Part shown: in pieces, positions 35,601-48,545 of the stretch
Layout: the number at the start of each line of letters is the position of its first letter
Position numbering within the stretch: position 1 is the stretch's first letter
Origin: Hymenoscyphus infarciens
Taxonomy: Eukaryota > Ascomycota > Leotiomycetes > Helotiales > Helotiaceae
Assembly (NCBI GenBank): GCA_001414345.1
Contig: LLCB01000072.1
Span: 1 to 64,000, forward strand
Length of the DNA stretch: 64,000 bases
Direction of reading: 5' to 3'
Notes under the pieces: generated by a model
Databases searched by the model: none
Seen by the model: the letters and a program-made list of their open reading frames with translations, nothing else
Told to the model about the DNA's origin: nothing
Made by a program: the position numbers and the translations under genes

Positions 35601-38600
35601 CTAAGATTATCCAGTGACTTTACCAGCGAGTCAACATCTTCCTTGGATTCGGGGTCGTTTCTCCTGATATGACTATCGAATTGGGCACCTCGGAGTGCTA
35701 GGCATTTGGATCCGTCCTTTTCATACTCAAAACGGGCTAAAATCGTCTTTAGACTGGCTTCTTGCTGGACGCCATAGTACAGATCAGGATCATCAATGTT
35801 TTGGAATATGCCAAGCAACATTTCAGCGGGAATCTCAGAGTGCTCAAGCCCCTCTCTGACCGAGGAGCGCCGAGTTGATTTGACGGGCGCGGAAAAATGT
35901 TCCTCGACGAACAAGAGTGCAGTCTTGTACATTCCACAATGAGTGGCTGCAGTTGCCGCCTTCATATAATCAATGCTCAGCCATTGCAATCTGTCCGACG
36001 GGGTATTTCTTCGCAGGGACTGGGTCCGAAGATACAATATTGCATTTATTAGTATTCTCAAGCAATTTTTGTCAATTTTCTCACCGTTGGAGAACCAAGC
36101 TGTGAATGATGTTGAGAGCCTTTTCTTGATAATGTCCCGACCTTGAAATTGCGCTTCCAAAACCAAGTGGAGAATGAATGGGAACGCTCGGTCCGCGAAT
36201 CCAGAAACTTTCTGTAACACTGGCACTATTGCAGACAAAAGAGTATCGCTTGGAACGGACCGAGCAAGCGTAACTGAGATATCTCGAACCCAGCTAGGCT
36301 CGGATATGGCATATGGATCGTATGGATCATCCAGAGATTGATCTCCAGTGGCTGCCAGTAAATCAGAAGGAGGGGATTCGAATGGTACCCAGATCGAAGC
36401 GGTGTGGAGAACTGGGGAGACACAATCCTGACAGGTTTTGGCTAGACCCTCGTCGTTGGTAGTCATAGTAATCCGTAGGGCAGCTTCAGCTATGCCTGTG
36501 CTGTTTTTGTCGTAGCCTAGAGTGAGCTCCTGGAGGAGGGTCATGACGTTGAACCTAGACCCTTTAACCTTTTCGAAATGCGACAGCTCTTTTTTTTGTT
36601 CCTTTTCAGATTCTTTAACTTTTTCCGATGGTGGCAAAAGCTCCTTTGTTTGTTCCAGCGCGGATTCTCGTAATAGGTTCTGATCGATATGCCCAGATGC
36701 CGTGAACGCTCGACCAAGGACCCGTCCAGCCCAGGCGAGATACTTCTTGCTTGTTTTCGCCCCCCGGCAAGAATCCCAAACAACAAGAGCATTCGATATC
36801 GCAGACTGATCATCCCCGAGAGCGTCTTCGCGGAAGGACTTGGGGATTTCAAACTGCGAGCATAGCTGTTCTAGCGCAAGTTGCCGCGAGGGCCCGCTTA
36901 ACAATTTTACGTCTGCCTGCTCGTCCTGCAACAACTGGAGTAACAACTTGCTCTCTGGAGAACCTGTATTGGCATTCCCTACCCATTCTGTGACATAAGC
37001 AGATTGAAGTAGAGTTGCTAAGCCAGTGTTTGGTTGGTTTTTGGATGCAGCCTTGTGGTAGTTGTCCAAATATGCCCCGAACCACTTGTAGAACTCATGC
37101 ACCTTCGAAACAGTGTTTTGGTGCTGACTTTCCTGGGTGCTGCTCGCTCGACCTACCTTGAGAAATGCTCGTATTGATCCAAGTATAGACAGTGCAATGC
37201 CTGCAACAAAGGTCGGGGAAGTAGCGAGGTGCTCGTGGCCGGCACTGAGAAGATATTGTGTGATACCAAGAGCATCGTCTGCACACTGAGGATCATTAAT
37301 ATATGGGCGGCATAGTTGTAGCACCATTTCCAAAGGGTAACCGGTTGTCCCGGGCTTGCCTGCCAAGCATATGAGAGTTCTGAGTTTTCGTAAAACGGTG
37401 CATGCGTGCAATGAACCCAAGGATGGATGAATAGTATCTGAAAGCTTTCTTGCAACGAATGTAACAAGAGCAGGGGTATATATTTCGGCGCTTTCGAATA
37501 CTGTACGGTCGCACAAGTGTTGTATTTGTGCTGACAGGGTTTTTGCTCTAAAAGCAGGTTGTTGCATTGCAGGTAAAGTTATGCGGGAGGAGCTCAAAGA
37601 CTTAATTTCTGCCATAATCTTTGCTGCATATTTGGTCTCCTCTTTCCTGGCAAGATATTTGTCCAGACTGTCATGGGGGTCGCTGATCGTGAAAAGAAGT
37701 GCAATGACATCGACAAAATGTAGATTGAGACACTCTAGGAACCGTTCTGATCCCAATATCTTTTTGACCCTGGAAACCCCGGTGCTCTGTCTTTTCTCAC
37801 CACTGCTCGAAGGCAGGGGAACACTAGTATCATGGGCAACAGTGTATGCCATGACTTTCGTAAAACACTTTATGAGCATAATATCTTCCTCCTCGCCGAG
37901 GATCTCAGAAACGACTTTCAATGCGCCATCTTGAGCATTCATCATCATCAGGCCTACCACTTCGGACTGCGCTTCGAGGACAAGCTCTCGAAGGCTAGAG
38001 AAGCCAAAGACCTCAAAGGGTGTCCTTCGGATATTACCAACGGGAGAGGGGGCATCTTCATCTGTGGGATTGGGGGCGAGCCAGGTGTACAGAACTTGTG
38101 GGGCAAAAAGAGTAAATAGCTCTCTGGAATTCTTCAACTTGATTGCACGAGAAACATCAGATAAGCATTTGATAGCATGTCTTAGACATTCTGGAAGGTT
38201 GCCTGGAATCTCAAAGATATGGTAAATGCATCGTCGCAATAACGAGGGCGATTCGGAAGCCAGCTCCGAAAAAGCGAACATCCGGATGTACATCCCTTCT
38301 AGCCAGTTGGGATCGACGGGGAGGATTTCTAAGATGTCCATGAATACGTTGTCATGGTCGTCGAGTAGGAATAGATGAAATATCTTGGGAAGCCTCTCTG
38401 CAATATAGAACTTGACAGTTGCGTTGCTCCTTTTGAAGAGAGCGAAGAGACTTGATCGAGCAGACGGCAGAGAGGCATCAACACCATAGTCTTGGTCACT
38501 ATTCATCAGACGGAGTAGTAAGTCGGCAACCCTTTTTTGTACTTCTGAAGAGATGAACATGGCCTTCAGAGCGCTGTTGATGAACCATCTGTACAGTTCG

Positions 38601-41600
38601 AAAATCAGTTCGTCCAACTCACTGTCTGGATCGGCAGGCAACCAGGTGTCTCCCAGAGCAACAAGTGACTCCAAAACCAAGACCAGGGCTGTTTCGCAAC
38701 GGTCATATTCTCTAGACTCAAGAACGTCCCCAAAACGTTCGACTATTTGTGCTAAATGTGCTATTTCAAAGTGAAAATCCGATTGAAAAAGTTCACGAAG
38801 AAATGGGTGGCTTAGCAATATATCGTCGTCTGACATCATAATCAGCTGGTTGATGAAAGTACTGGGAACGAATTCGGTCTGATCCGGGGTAACGTTCATG
38901 GAAGCAACCAGCAGTAGGCGCATATATACCACAGCTTCAAATGATTCAGACGAGGCGTCGAGTGCCACAACATTTCTTGGTGGCGGGGTTTTTTGTGAAT
39001 CTGTTCTAGCATGACTATGCTGCGAAAAGTCATCAAAGTCGTCATCTAAATCCATTGCATCGTTTTCGACCGTCAAAGATGCAACAGCAGCAGATTGACG
39101 TCTACGAACATTTTCCTTGACAGCCACGAAAAATCGAAGGAGGTGAGGTGATTTTTGAGAGAGATTTGAGAAACCAGTGGATGTACTGGAAGGCAAGTAC
39201 GGCTGAACCGACTGTAAAAGGGTTTGTGCCAGAGTACGGGTTCCTACAGGATCTCTAGCATCTGAATCGCTCAAGAAGGCAAGGATCTCCTTGTAAAGGT
39301 CGATTACGCAAGCCTCAAACTCTTTCAACTGGGTTAAGCCATGCTGGGAAAAATGTGGCATTGCAAGTAACATGACAAGACAGCCATATATCGCACTGCG
39401 AAAAGTGTCCGTTGAAACAGGAGAGGTACGGTCCGCGGTAAGGCTCTTCCAGCTTTGAAAAAGCTCGCTGCACTTCGACAAAAGCAGTTCTAGCATGAGT
39501 TTCCGCGTAGAACCAAAATGTGCAGTGTCGAGAACATATGAAACACTATCAGAGCCCGCAAGCTGTGGACACGAGACGCAAAGTTCGGGGGAGGAAGTTG
39601 CGGGCCCATCTAACAGCAAAAGATATTGTATGATTTTCTCCGAGGCGAGGCACTTTTGCCAGGCTTGGGCAACACAGCCAAGAGGCATCACATTTTTCGA
39701 CAGAAGTGGCAGTCGGTGTAAGCCAAGGCTTGCGCGAAGCAAACTTACAATATGATTTGGCTGAACATGAATGGCGTATTGAGCTGCAAAGGACCGATCG
39801 GCTAGCAGGCTTTTGTTAGTTGGCTAGGTGAACGGCCGGATTTTGGACTTACATGGATTCCATTTGGCGAAGAGCCATCGAATTGAATGCTGTGATGTCG
39901 AAAGACTTGTACTTGGCATTTCCCCAATTCTGGCACTTAGCAGATGTACCATGAGGAATACAGAAGAATCACAAAGAATTGCCGGCCCGCTGGTATCCGC
40001 AGAGGTGATCATCCTATTTATATCCTCGTCAACATTGTGGTAATGCAATAGGGTTCTAGCTAGAATGGCATGCAGAAGGACCGCGGCAGCGCGACAGGTA
40101 CCGGAGAAGGTTAGAGACCGTGTGGCGAGATCCCAATATGATTTCCAATGGCTAGCTTTCAATTCTGGTGCGGCTGTCTGAAATGTACAACTAAAAAGGG
40201 TAATCAGCCATTGAAAAAAAAAAAAAAAAAACATTCGTGTGGTGCATATATCTTGCCTTGAGATTGCCAGCATCGCCCACGACGGGATGTCCCCTCGCTT
40301 ATCGGAAGAACATGTTTGGAGATGTTCAAGAATAGTCTGGAGTTCAGATAACTCGAATTGTCGATTATTGAGTATATATGGCAAGATTTGTAATCCAGCA
40401 AGTCGTATCTTCTCATCATCAGACTTCAAAGGTTCCAGTATTCTATCGTGGCTCAATGCGACTCGTTGGCGTTTTCGGGGATGCTTTTCAAGCTCATCTT
40501 CCTCTTCGTCTTTGTCAAGAGAAGCTTGCTGTTGACCGATATCAACTAATCTTTCAAGAATTCCAACATTTTGTAGGTGAGCCCAATTGCGTTCGGACTT
40601 TGTGTTGTGGTCTCTTAGCTGGATGGCCTGCAGGCAAAAAGGTGTGTTCGTTGGGTGGGCACCAAAATCTACCATTGTAAGGTCGTCGAGATGCATTTGA
40701 TCCTTGGCCGAACGTCTTGCATAATCCGATTTCAACACGTCTGATAATTCCTCAAGCATCGACAATACGTCCTCGCCATCTCTTAGGCTCCGCTCCAGGT
40801 GAGGATGGACCGTAAACAGAAATATTAACATCTCATCCCTTACAGAGTTGAGCATCTCATCCTTGGCTAAAGTCTTGCCTTGCCAGAATTGGGAGATGAT
40901 TGGCATAACTTGTCGAGCCACCGACTGCGAGAATATAGTCTGGTCGGTCCGCATATGCAGAGTTGTACTGTTGACAATTGAGAGTATCAATTGATGGGAT
41001 TGACTGACGCTGGAACCTTGAGAGTGCCAGAACCTCAAAGTGCATGCCGAAATCTCCTTGTAGCGTTCGGAAATAGGGGCATTTGCTGGCGAGACTAAGG
41101 CGTGCAGGATTTGTAAGAGGTCGTCTGCGTCACTTTTTGTCAAGGGAACGGTTTGGTCAATGACATTGGCGGAGGAAGATCTGGCAAGTGAACGAGACGC
41201 AAGGCTCTTCGCTAGGCCCCCTGAAGAACTGCGGGAGATTCCTGGGGGGTTCCTAGGGTTCTCGTCGAGATACTGAGTTATTCCCTGAGAGCAAAAGTCC
41301 ACGACACCAACCCAAACATCTTTTTTCAGCCTTTCAGCATTGGCTTGATGATCAATGACGAGGATTAAAGCCTTGAGATAGTGATGGAGAAGAGGCCCGC
41401 AGAATTCCCCGTCGCCGGTTGGGAGTATCTGAGTGACGTGATCAACAATGGCTGTGAGGGTTTTGGCGCTTATGTCTGATACACCCGCTTTCAGTACAAT
41501 ACGTAGTATTTCTGCAATCGATGCAAGCCGCGCTGGAATTTTCGAAGTCGGTTTGTCTTTGGGTAGGGTACGTTTAACAGTCAGCGCCGACTGGAACAGC

Positions 41601-41981
41601 TCTTCGTATATTTTGTGCCATGCACTATCATCGAGGTTCGCGCTGAGTACGAAATCAGTTTAGAGTTCGACCACAAAAATTGTGAGAGTGACATACAGAT
41701 GATGGGAATTTTTGGGATCAAAAATGGTTTTCAGGCCTAGAAAAGACTAATAATTAATGCCTGGCTGGCTGTGTGGACTGTGGAGTGTGGAGTGTGGAGG
41801 GACGAGGGACGAGGGGAGACTCACTTTCCAAGGTAATAGACAAGCCGGTTTGAGGGCCATGGGCAAGATCATCTACCACAGGTTAAGATAGAGGTCTAGG
41901 TAGAAGGTACAAGTGTACAAGCTCACGTATGAGATCTATCAATTTCCTTTCGGACGGGTGGTCTCCGTTGCTACCAGCCAT
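32623..41981 (-). CDS. tel1: Tel1, ATM-type PI3K-like checkpoint kinase
   Basis: Eight exons: 41981-41927, 41872-41825, 41736-41697, 41642-40233, 40190-39853, 39801-35199, 35151-32696 and 32642-32623, giving 2989 residues, typical for fungal Tel1. The three tiny 5' exons join into a TAN-like N-terminus (GLSITLESLKTIFDPKN). Helical repeats fill most of the protein and a FAT region follows. The kinase has GGNDDLRQDAIMEQVF, the catalytic loop GHILGLGDRHQHNILLD (about residue 2820) and HIDLG with the metal-binding Asp. The FATC end QATVNDLINQASDERNLALL is completed by a 20-base last exon as YSGWAAYA. Skipping that last intron adds an unrelated tail and hides the true stop. Tel1 binds Mre11-Rad50 at broken DNA ends and telomeres and phosphorylates SQ/TQ sites. 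It is divergent from nup192. The first exon and start are the least certain. Confidence 0.95.
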
Positions 41982-42588
41982 GTTGAAGACAGCAGTGCTG
42001 CAGGCCCATTGCTTGGTTAACTCGAGAACGGAGCTCAGGAAGAGCTAGAAACGCGTCCAAATCTAGCCATAAAGTACCGAACTGAGGGCTGCAGTTTTCT
42101 GCGGGCCAAGGGGGATACCAAATTCCGAAAATACGCGCAATATTAGTGTCGCTGTGACAACTCAAGGGTGCAGATGCAGATGGTTTCCAGGCTGGAGGTT
42201 GAGGTTGAGGTCGGCGGATGTTGAAGGAAGCTCCGATTTCCCCAGATTTTACCTACGATTTTGCGAAGCGAAACTTTTGCCCGCGCAGACGCAAACGCGA
42301 CGCGAGCCTCAAAAGCTCTCGACAACCTCAAAATCAACAACTCCTCCCGCCCACAGTGAATTCCCAGCCACCGCCCTCACGAGACTCACGAGACTCTCGA
42401 GAGCCTTCAACAACCGCAACCCCCGATAACTCGTCCATGTTCCTCCTCCGAGGGCCTCCGTTCTCCTATGCTGGACCTACGGCCGTCTGAAGCTTGCCCA
42501 CGCCCATTGTCGCATCGCACCGCATCCCATCCCATCCCATCCCATCTAGCTAGCTAGCTTAGCTAGCCCTCGCACCTTCAGTCTAGCA
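41982..42588. promoter_or_regulatory. Divergent promoter region of tel1 and nup192
   Basis: A 607-base gap between opposed start codons. It holds (ATCCC)n near 42522-42546 and a (TAGC)n run near 42548-42570 just upstream of the nup192 ATG. No gene is seen in it. Confidence 0.55.
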
Positions 42589-45500
42589 ATGGCAGAGCCG
42601 CAGAGCCACGAAAGCTTCTCAGTTCTCTATGCAGACCTTGAGGCCGTTTCCGAGCCCGATGTACCCCAGGCCCTCCTGGACAGGGTAGGCCTCCAACTGG
42701 ACGACCTGCTTCCCGACTTCAAAGCTTTGTTGGACAAAAATGCGAAAAACCCAGAAAGTCGGCAGAGTTTAGCAACAGGTTACGCCCCCCCCCCCCCAAN
42801 CCCCCCCCCCCCCCCCAAATGCAATGTCCTCGGACAAAACTAACATAATGTTGAAGGGATCCTTGAAGTCTCTGGCGAACAGTATAATGTCAATGCCGAA
42901 TTCCAACAAGAGGTGCTGCAATTAGCGGAAGATTTGAACCTCGACGAACTCGAAGCCGCCCGACTCTACTTCCAATCCCAAAGCGAGACTGATTCTACAG
43001 GGAGATCCGCGCGCACCATTTCGATAGTTCTATTTCACCAGAGGCGGAGGTGGCTACTCGATTGCCTACGTTTGGTACTACAAAATGCAGGAGATGTCGA
43101 CCAGGATGAGACTGTAAGAGCTGGTCTTCAAGGATTTGTCGACAGGGTGCTCGCGCCACCTCAAGGCTCTACGACGAGAATCTATATTGGAAAATGTCTT
43201 TCGAGTATGGGAGATATCAAATCGTGGTTGCAAGGTCTCGCGGACAAGGTTAACACTGCATCTGTTATAAACCAAGGATCACCAGAATTTTTGGAAATGG
43301 CTGAGTTCCAGCAAGCAAGTCTTGTGACGCAGCATGAGCTGCTTGGGGTAATACTGGTCTATCTCATAAAACAGAATTATTCTACATCGGCGGACTTCCA
43401 GCAGTTACTAGCTACTCTGAGGAAGGTCGATAAATACGATAATCTTTTACGTGAGCACGATTCTCTTTCTAAATACTGTGTTTGCGGATTGTGAGGTCTT
43501 TAACCACACAGCAGTTCTGATTTAGATTTTTGTACTTACTGACACCTTCCTAGTGCATTACTGTCCCCCACTCGCAGCTTGTATAGCCCGATATGGAGGC
43601 TTCGAAGGTGGCGGTCAACAGGAGGAAGCGAGGGCTCTGAATGAAAGGTTTTTTGGTCAGAGCGAGCAAAATTCTTGGACGCTCAGCTATTTACATGCTG
43701 CCTTCCGAGCTTGGTGGCTAGCTGAATACAGCGGTTGGTTTGGAGAAAATGCAGACCCGCAAATTCCAGAAAATCGCTTAGACGATGGTCGGTTCAATCC
43801 TAACCTCTCTATTTCCTAACTAACCAAGCCCTTAGAAATGAAACAACGTTGCAGGCAGTTCACAGAAGCTCTAAAGGACGGCGCTTTTGATTTTATCTTA
43901 TGTATTTCAGCAGACGTCAAACCTGTAGAATGGCATGACCCCGCTCGGCAGGGCCTACGGCAATGGTTGCAGCGAAAGACCCCGGTGATGCTGAGTGGTC
44001 CAGTCTCCTTCTCAAAATCCTTCCAAGATGCATTGATGGAACAGCTGGAAACATTCATCGGAGCTTTTATCACAAATTTCCCGGATGTTCTTCGGAAGCT
44101 GCGAACTGACGAAGACGAGCAACGGCAACTCAATAAAGACCACGACCACGATCTCGATTTGGAAAGATTTCTAGTCATTACCTCCTTTGTATATGAAGGT
44201 CGGCCAAAAGCAGCTTTGGAAGGGTTTTGGGATGTTCCAGATGGCGCTCAAATGGGATTTGTGCACTGGGCCTCCAGGCGTGCTTCAACGCCCCTAGTGA
44301 CTGCATTTTGCGAGATGCTTCAATCAATTTCTGAGGATGAAGCTTGTGCTACCGCTGCTCACGAGTTTCTTCTGGATGAGGGATCCCAGGTCTCAGGGAA
44401 AATGCGTAGAACTCACTCGTTATCGTGGAGTCAAATCTTCAAGGAACTCACCTATTTCTCCACGAAAATTCGCGATCGTTTGTCTGTGCCACAGACCCAA
44501 ACTTATCGCCCTGGGAAGCCTCACAGCGACTTTGCTGAGATTGAACCTGAGCAATCGATGATGCTCGAGTCCTATCTGCGACTAATTACTCGTCTGTGTT
44601 CAGAAAGTGCTGCTACCAGGTTATTTTTAGCCCAGCATCCCTCTTTTCGAATCACCGACTTGCTGTTTCAACTCGCCAGTAGTGCAATCGGGCCTCGGCT
44701 GAGGGCATGTGCCTTTTCGACCCTACGATCCCTTCTCAGCCATAAAACGAAAGAAGCGGGAGAGTATTTGTGGACGTCACTCGACGTTTGGGTTTCAGGA
44801 GGGTACGCCCCTGGGATGTCCAAGACGACTCCGTCTGCCTCGACAGCAAGTTCGCCATCTGCAATGGGTGCCATTTTAAAGGGTCTTACCTCTGGCTTTG
44901 AGGAGCCCAATGCGTTTGTTCGGCTTATACATGCCTTGGTATCTCCAGACGAAGAAGAGCTAGGCCTACGTGATGGCTTGCCATTTCCAGAGTCACTGGG
45001 AGCAGCCAGCCGAATGCCTGGCATTGACCCATATGTCGACTTTGCTGTTGGGCAGGTGTTTGGTTCTCGACTTCCGGAGATAAGTGAACCTATACAGCAA
45101 AGATTGATGAGACTCACCTGCCTTGACTTTATTGCAACATGTCTTGATTCTTTCAATGAGGATCTGGTCATTTTTGGTAGTCAGTCAAATGTGGCTGTCG
45201 ACGTTGCAATCAGTGCATCAAACCTAGAAAACTATGTTCTCTTGCATCCGTTTTCGAGGGTGATGGAATGGATGTTCAATGACAAAGTTATGACTGCGCT
45301 GTTTGCAGCTGTTCACCAAGATTCTGCGGAAGTTGGATCTGCCGCATCAGACTCACCACTTGTACTTTCTCTCTTACGAGGCATTCACGTTATTACATTG
45401 ATCTTGGATCTTCAACCTACCTATCTGGATATCATCAGACCCCTCATCCGATCACATTCAACATTTCGACGTGCTGCTGTCCCAAATGCTGCATTCACAT

Positions 45501-47933
45501 CTTTCGAGGATGGTGTTCTTAGTAAGCTTTCCATCATCCCAGACCTGGGTCTATACTGCGGAGCAGGTCACCCAGAGCTCACTCTTGCCTCTCTTAAACT
45601 TCTCGGAAAGCTCTCTTCCTCCCAGAGGCTTACGTCAGCCTCCAGCAACGGAATCTCAAGAGGGGAAAACCGAAACAAGGCAATTGCTGCTATCGATGAC
45701 GATGCTGAAGCAATCTCCAAGGTATTGCTGCGAGAGATGGAAACTAGTATGAACATCAATCGAGGTGCCGACTCTCATGAGTACATTATCAAAATCCGGA
45801 TTCTCGACTTCCTCATTTCCTGTCTCCAGGCGTCCCCCGACAAACCCACCGTCGCCCACCTCCTACTTGGTTTCCAATGCGGTGATAATTCTGTGACGAT
45901 TGATGTTGAGGGCTCATTTGGCCGAGGAGTATCGCTATTCCACACAATACTTGAGAATGTGGTCAATCCTAATCTTGCAGATGAACTTGGCATGGCCTCC
46001 TGGCTAATCTCGTTGAGCCACAAAGCTTTACAGGTACTCAAGGAATTATGGTCGTCACCACTTACATCAGACCTGGTCACACTTGAAATGCGATCAAATG
46101 ACATGTTTTTCATGTTGTTTGTTCAAGAAGAAGTCATACAGCCTGGCATACCATGGGACGGAATAGACCTTGCCGATCCAGAATTTCCTACTTCGCCGTC
46201 ATCGTCCTGCCTAGCGCAGTTTATGGGGCGGCGTGCTATGATTTTACAGTATCTAGCCACTGAACTTCGACAAATTTCAGAAAGTCATTCGCCTTCCCTG
46301 AAGCAAAGAATATTCGAGACTTTGATGGGATCTACTCGGTTGGATGATGGCCAGATGCGACCTCACGCGGCGGTATTCGACCTATTTGACTTTTTGGAGC
46401 CTCGATTTGATGAGCCTGAACCCCCCATGCATTTGTCGTGGTTTCATGATGTTGATCTACGAGCATGTCTGGACAATCACGATGACCCTAATTCGACCTC
46501 AAACCTGGCCAAAATTGAGGAAGTCCTAATCCTCCGCCGATCAGAGCTTCTCCATACGCACTTGCAAACCAATCCCCAAGGTCTTGTTGCCGTGAACCAC
46601 GAAGCCCAGCAGATCATCGATTTTTATGCAAGGGACAATCAGACCAAGACCCTCTATGCTGCTCGGATGAAGGTTCTGAGAGCTTGGGTTCAGTTGGTGC
46701 TCCTAATAATCGAAACCAACGACTTTGATCGAACCTCCAGGATTTCCGTTCTCTTAAGAACTTTGCAGACTATAATGCCGAGACTTGAGAGCGACTTGGA
46801 CAACGTTTCACAGGCATTGGAGCTTGCTAAGCTCGCCAAATCCATCATATTTCACCTTGATTTTGATGCCCAGTCTTTCAATAAAGATGACATGGGAGAT
46901 CTAGTAAGCGACAGATTATTCCATCTCTTCCAGGTATCACTCAAGGCGATCAGCTCACTTGGGTCCAAAGCGGATTTGAAGCAGATATTCTATGCCATCA
47001 GTTATCGTTATTTGACCGGAATGGCAGATGCTACTTCGGTGTCAGGTCTCCATCGCAGACACAGCATGCACACCATCAAGTCGGCTGGGGATCGATTCAT
47101 TGATGTGATCTGCGATGATGCTCATGCAAGCGAGTTCACTGGTAGGATTGCCGCATTACTCATCCTCGGCGCGTTAGTCCAAATGGGCAATCATGAAAAT
47201 TCAAAGTACATTGTTGACTCATTTATGCGGGTGAACTTTATCTCTCTTCTTGTCAACTCTATTTCCAAAATTCCAGACGAATTGCGAGATTCACCGGCAG
47301 AGCGTATGTTGTTTCCCTCGAAGTTGTTGATTTTCAAGCTGACGAGATTTAGATGTGGACATAACCCTTTCCTACTGCCATGCGCGACTCGGTCTCCTCC
47401 TCGGCCTATCTCAAACTCGGTATGGGGCCACAGCTGTTCTGGGAACTGGGTTGCTTCCTTCCATTCAAGACTCTGGACTATTTGTCATTGATCCCGACCT
47501 TGGTGTTGGTAAGTAATGTATAACTCGTAAGTGTGCTGTGGCTAACATTTCCATTTCAGATATCGAGGGCAAGAACGCCTTGAACAAACATTATGGCCTA
47601 CTCGTAGCAATCATGAGAGTAATATGCGCAGCCATATTGAGCCGAGGAACGCAGAATCAACAGACTCTCCAACTGGGTCGCTCATTCCTCAACGAGAATA
47701 AAAGAACAATCAATGAAGTTCTTAAGAAATCGGCCGGATTAGCTGCCCATGTTGAGGTGACGGAGCAGATCGAGGAATTGGCCGATTCGTTCATGTTGTT
47801 GATGACCTTTACTGGATTCATCGAGGTAAGTCTACTCTTCTCTTCATAATAATTGCTTGGCTGATGAATTTTGTAGTCGGAAGAAACAAATGGGAAAGTT
47901 CCGAAAAGAAGGTCATTGACGGCGTTTACTTGA
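42589..47933 (+). CDS. nup192: Nup192, inner-ring scaffold nucleoporin
   Basis: Seven exons: 42589-42778, 42857-43450, 43554-43787, 43836-47303, 47353-47508, 47560-47825 and 47877-47933, giving 1654 residues. All introns are GT-AG and most have a clear CTNAC branch. The protein is all-helical without catalytic motifs, as expected of the Nup192/Nup205 family. Recognisable family text includes the N-terminal SVLYADLEAVSEPDVPQALL, then DKYDNLLLHYCPPLAACIAR, RAWWLAEYSGWFGENAD and a C-terminal SYCHARLGLLLGLSQTRYGA. It builds the inner ring of the nuclear pore with Nup93/Nic96-type and Nup53-type partners. The length is close to the roughly 1700 residues of known fungal members. Intron 1 contains a long C run with an undetermined base at 42800; the coding sequence is not affected. 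Confidence 0.93.
42782..42818. repeat. C homopolymer with an unresolved base in nup192 intron 1
   Basis: A C-rich run interrupted by AAN at 42798-42800. Its true length is uncertain. Confidence 0.9.
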
Positions 47934-48545
47934 GAGAAAGAAAGGTAGCACTGGATAGCAAAAAAGGTACAATGTAAGATGTTACTAAATGGAGCGGAGG
48001 CCTATAGCCGTTTGGAGAATGTGCTTGAGGGGATTCATTGGTGCCAATGGATGTAGAAATTAAATGACGCAAAAGTCTGATAGAGTAATGAAAGCGTTGT
48101 GCTGAACTCATAGTTGGCCATGTGGTGTAAAAGTGAGTAAGAGGGAACCTGCTCTGATCCCACCACCAGCCACCAATGAATCTGGTTCCAGTGCCGCTTT
48201 TGGCCCGGCGATAAGAGAGTGAAATTCGTTATCGCCAACTTCGAACTTGATGCGTTCCTCTAGCTGCAAACTTGTACTTCCCTAACGAATCCCAACTAAC
48301 AAGCGCTTCGAGTCCATCACCCCGCACTTTCCCTGTGCTTCATCTGAATCCACGTACTTATCCCTCGATTCGATTGCCACTCACCTGTGGAACGCCGAGA
48401 GAAATCGGACGTCTTCTCACGTCTGGGATACCCGCGTCACCACCTACTCGTACTCCGCGACAACAAGGTCGAGCGCAAACCTTCCTGCTCCTCTTCCCCA
48501 CCACCACGAAGTACCCGAAGCTTCCCTTCATGTCCGTTGACGGGG
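47934..48545. other. Intergenic between nup192 and cul4
   Basis: No separate gene is seen. The cul4 reading frame is open upstream to 48387 but without an ATG, so the stretch is probably 5' untranslated sequence and promoter. Confidence 0.5.
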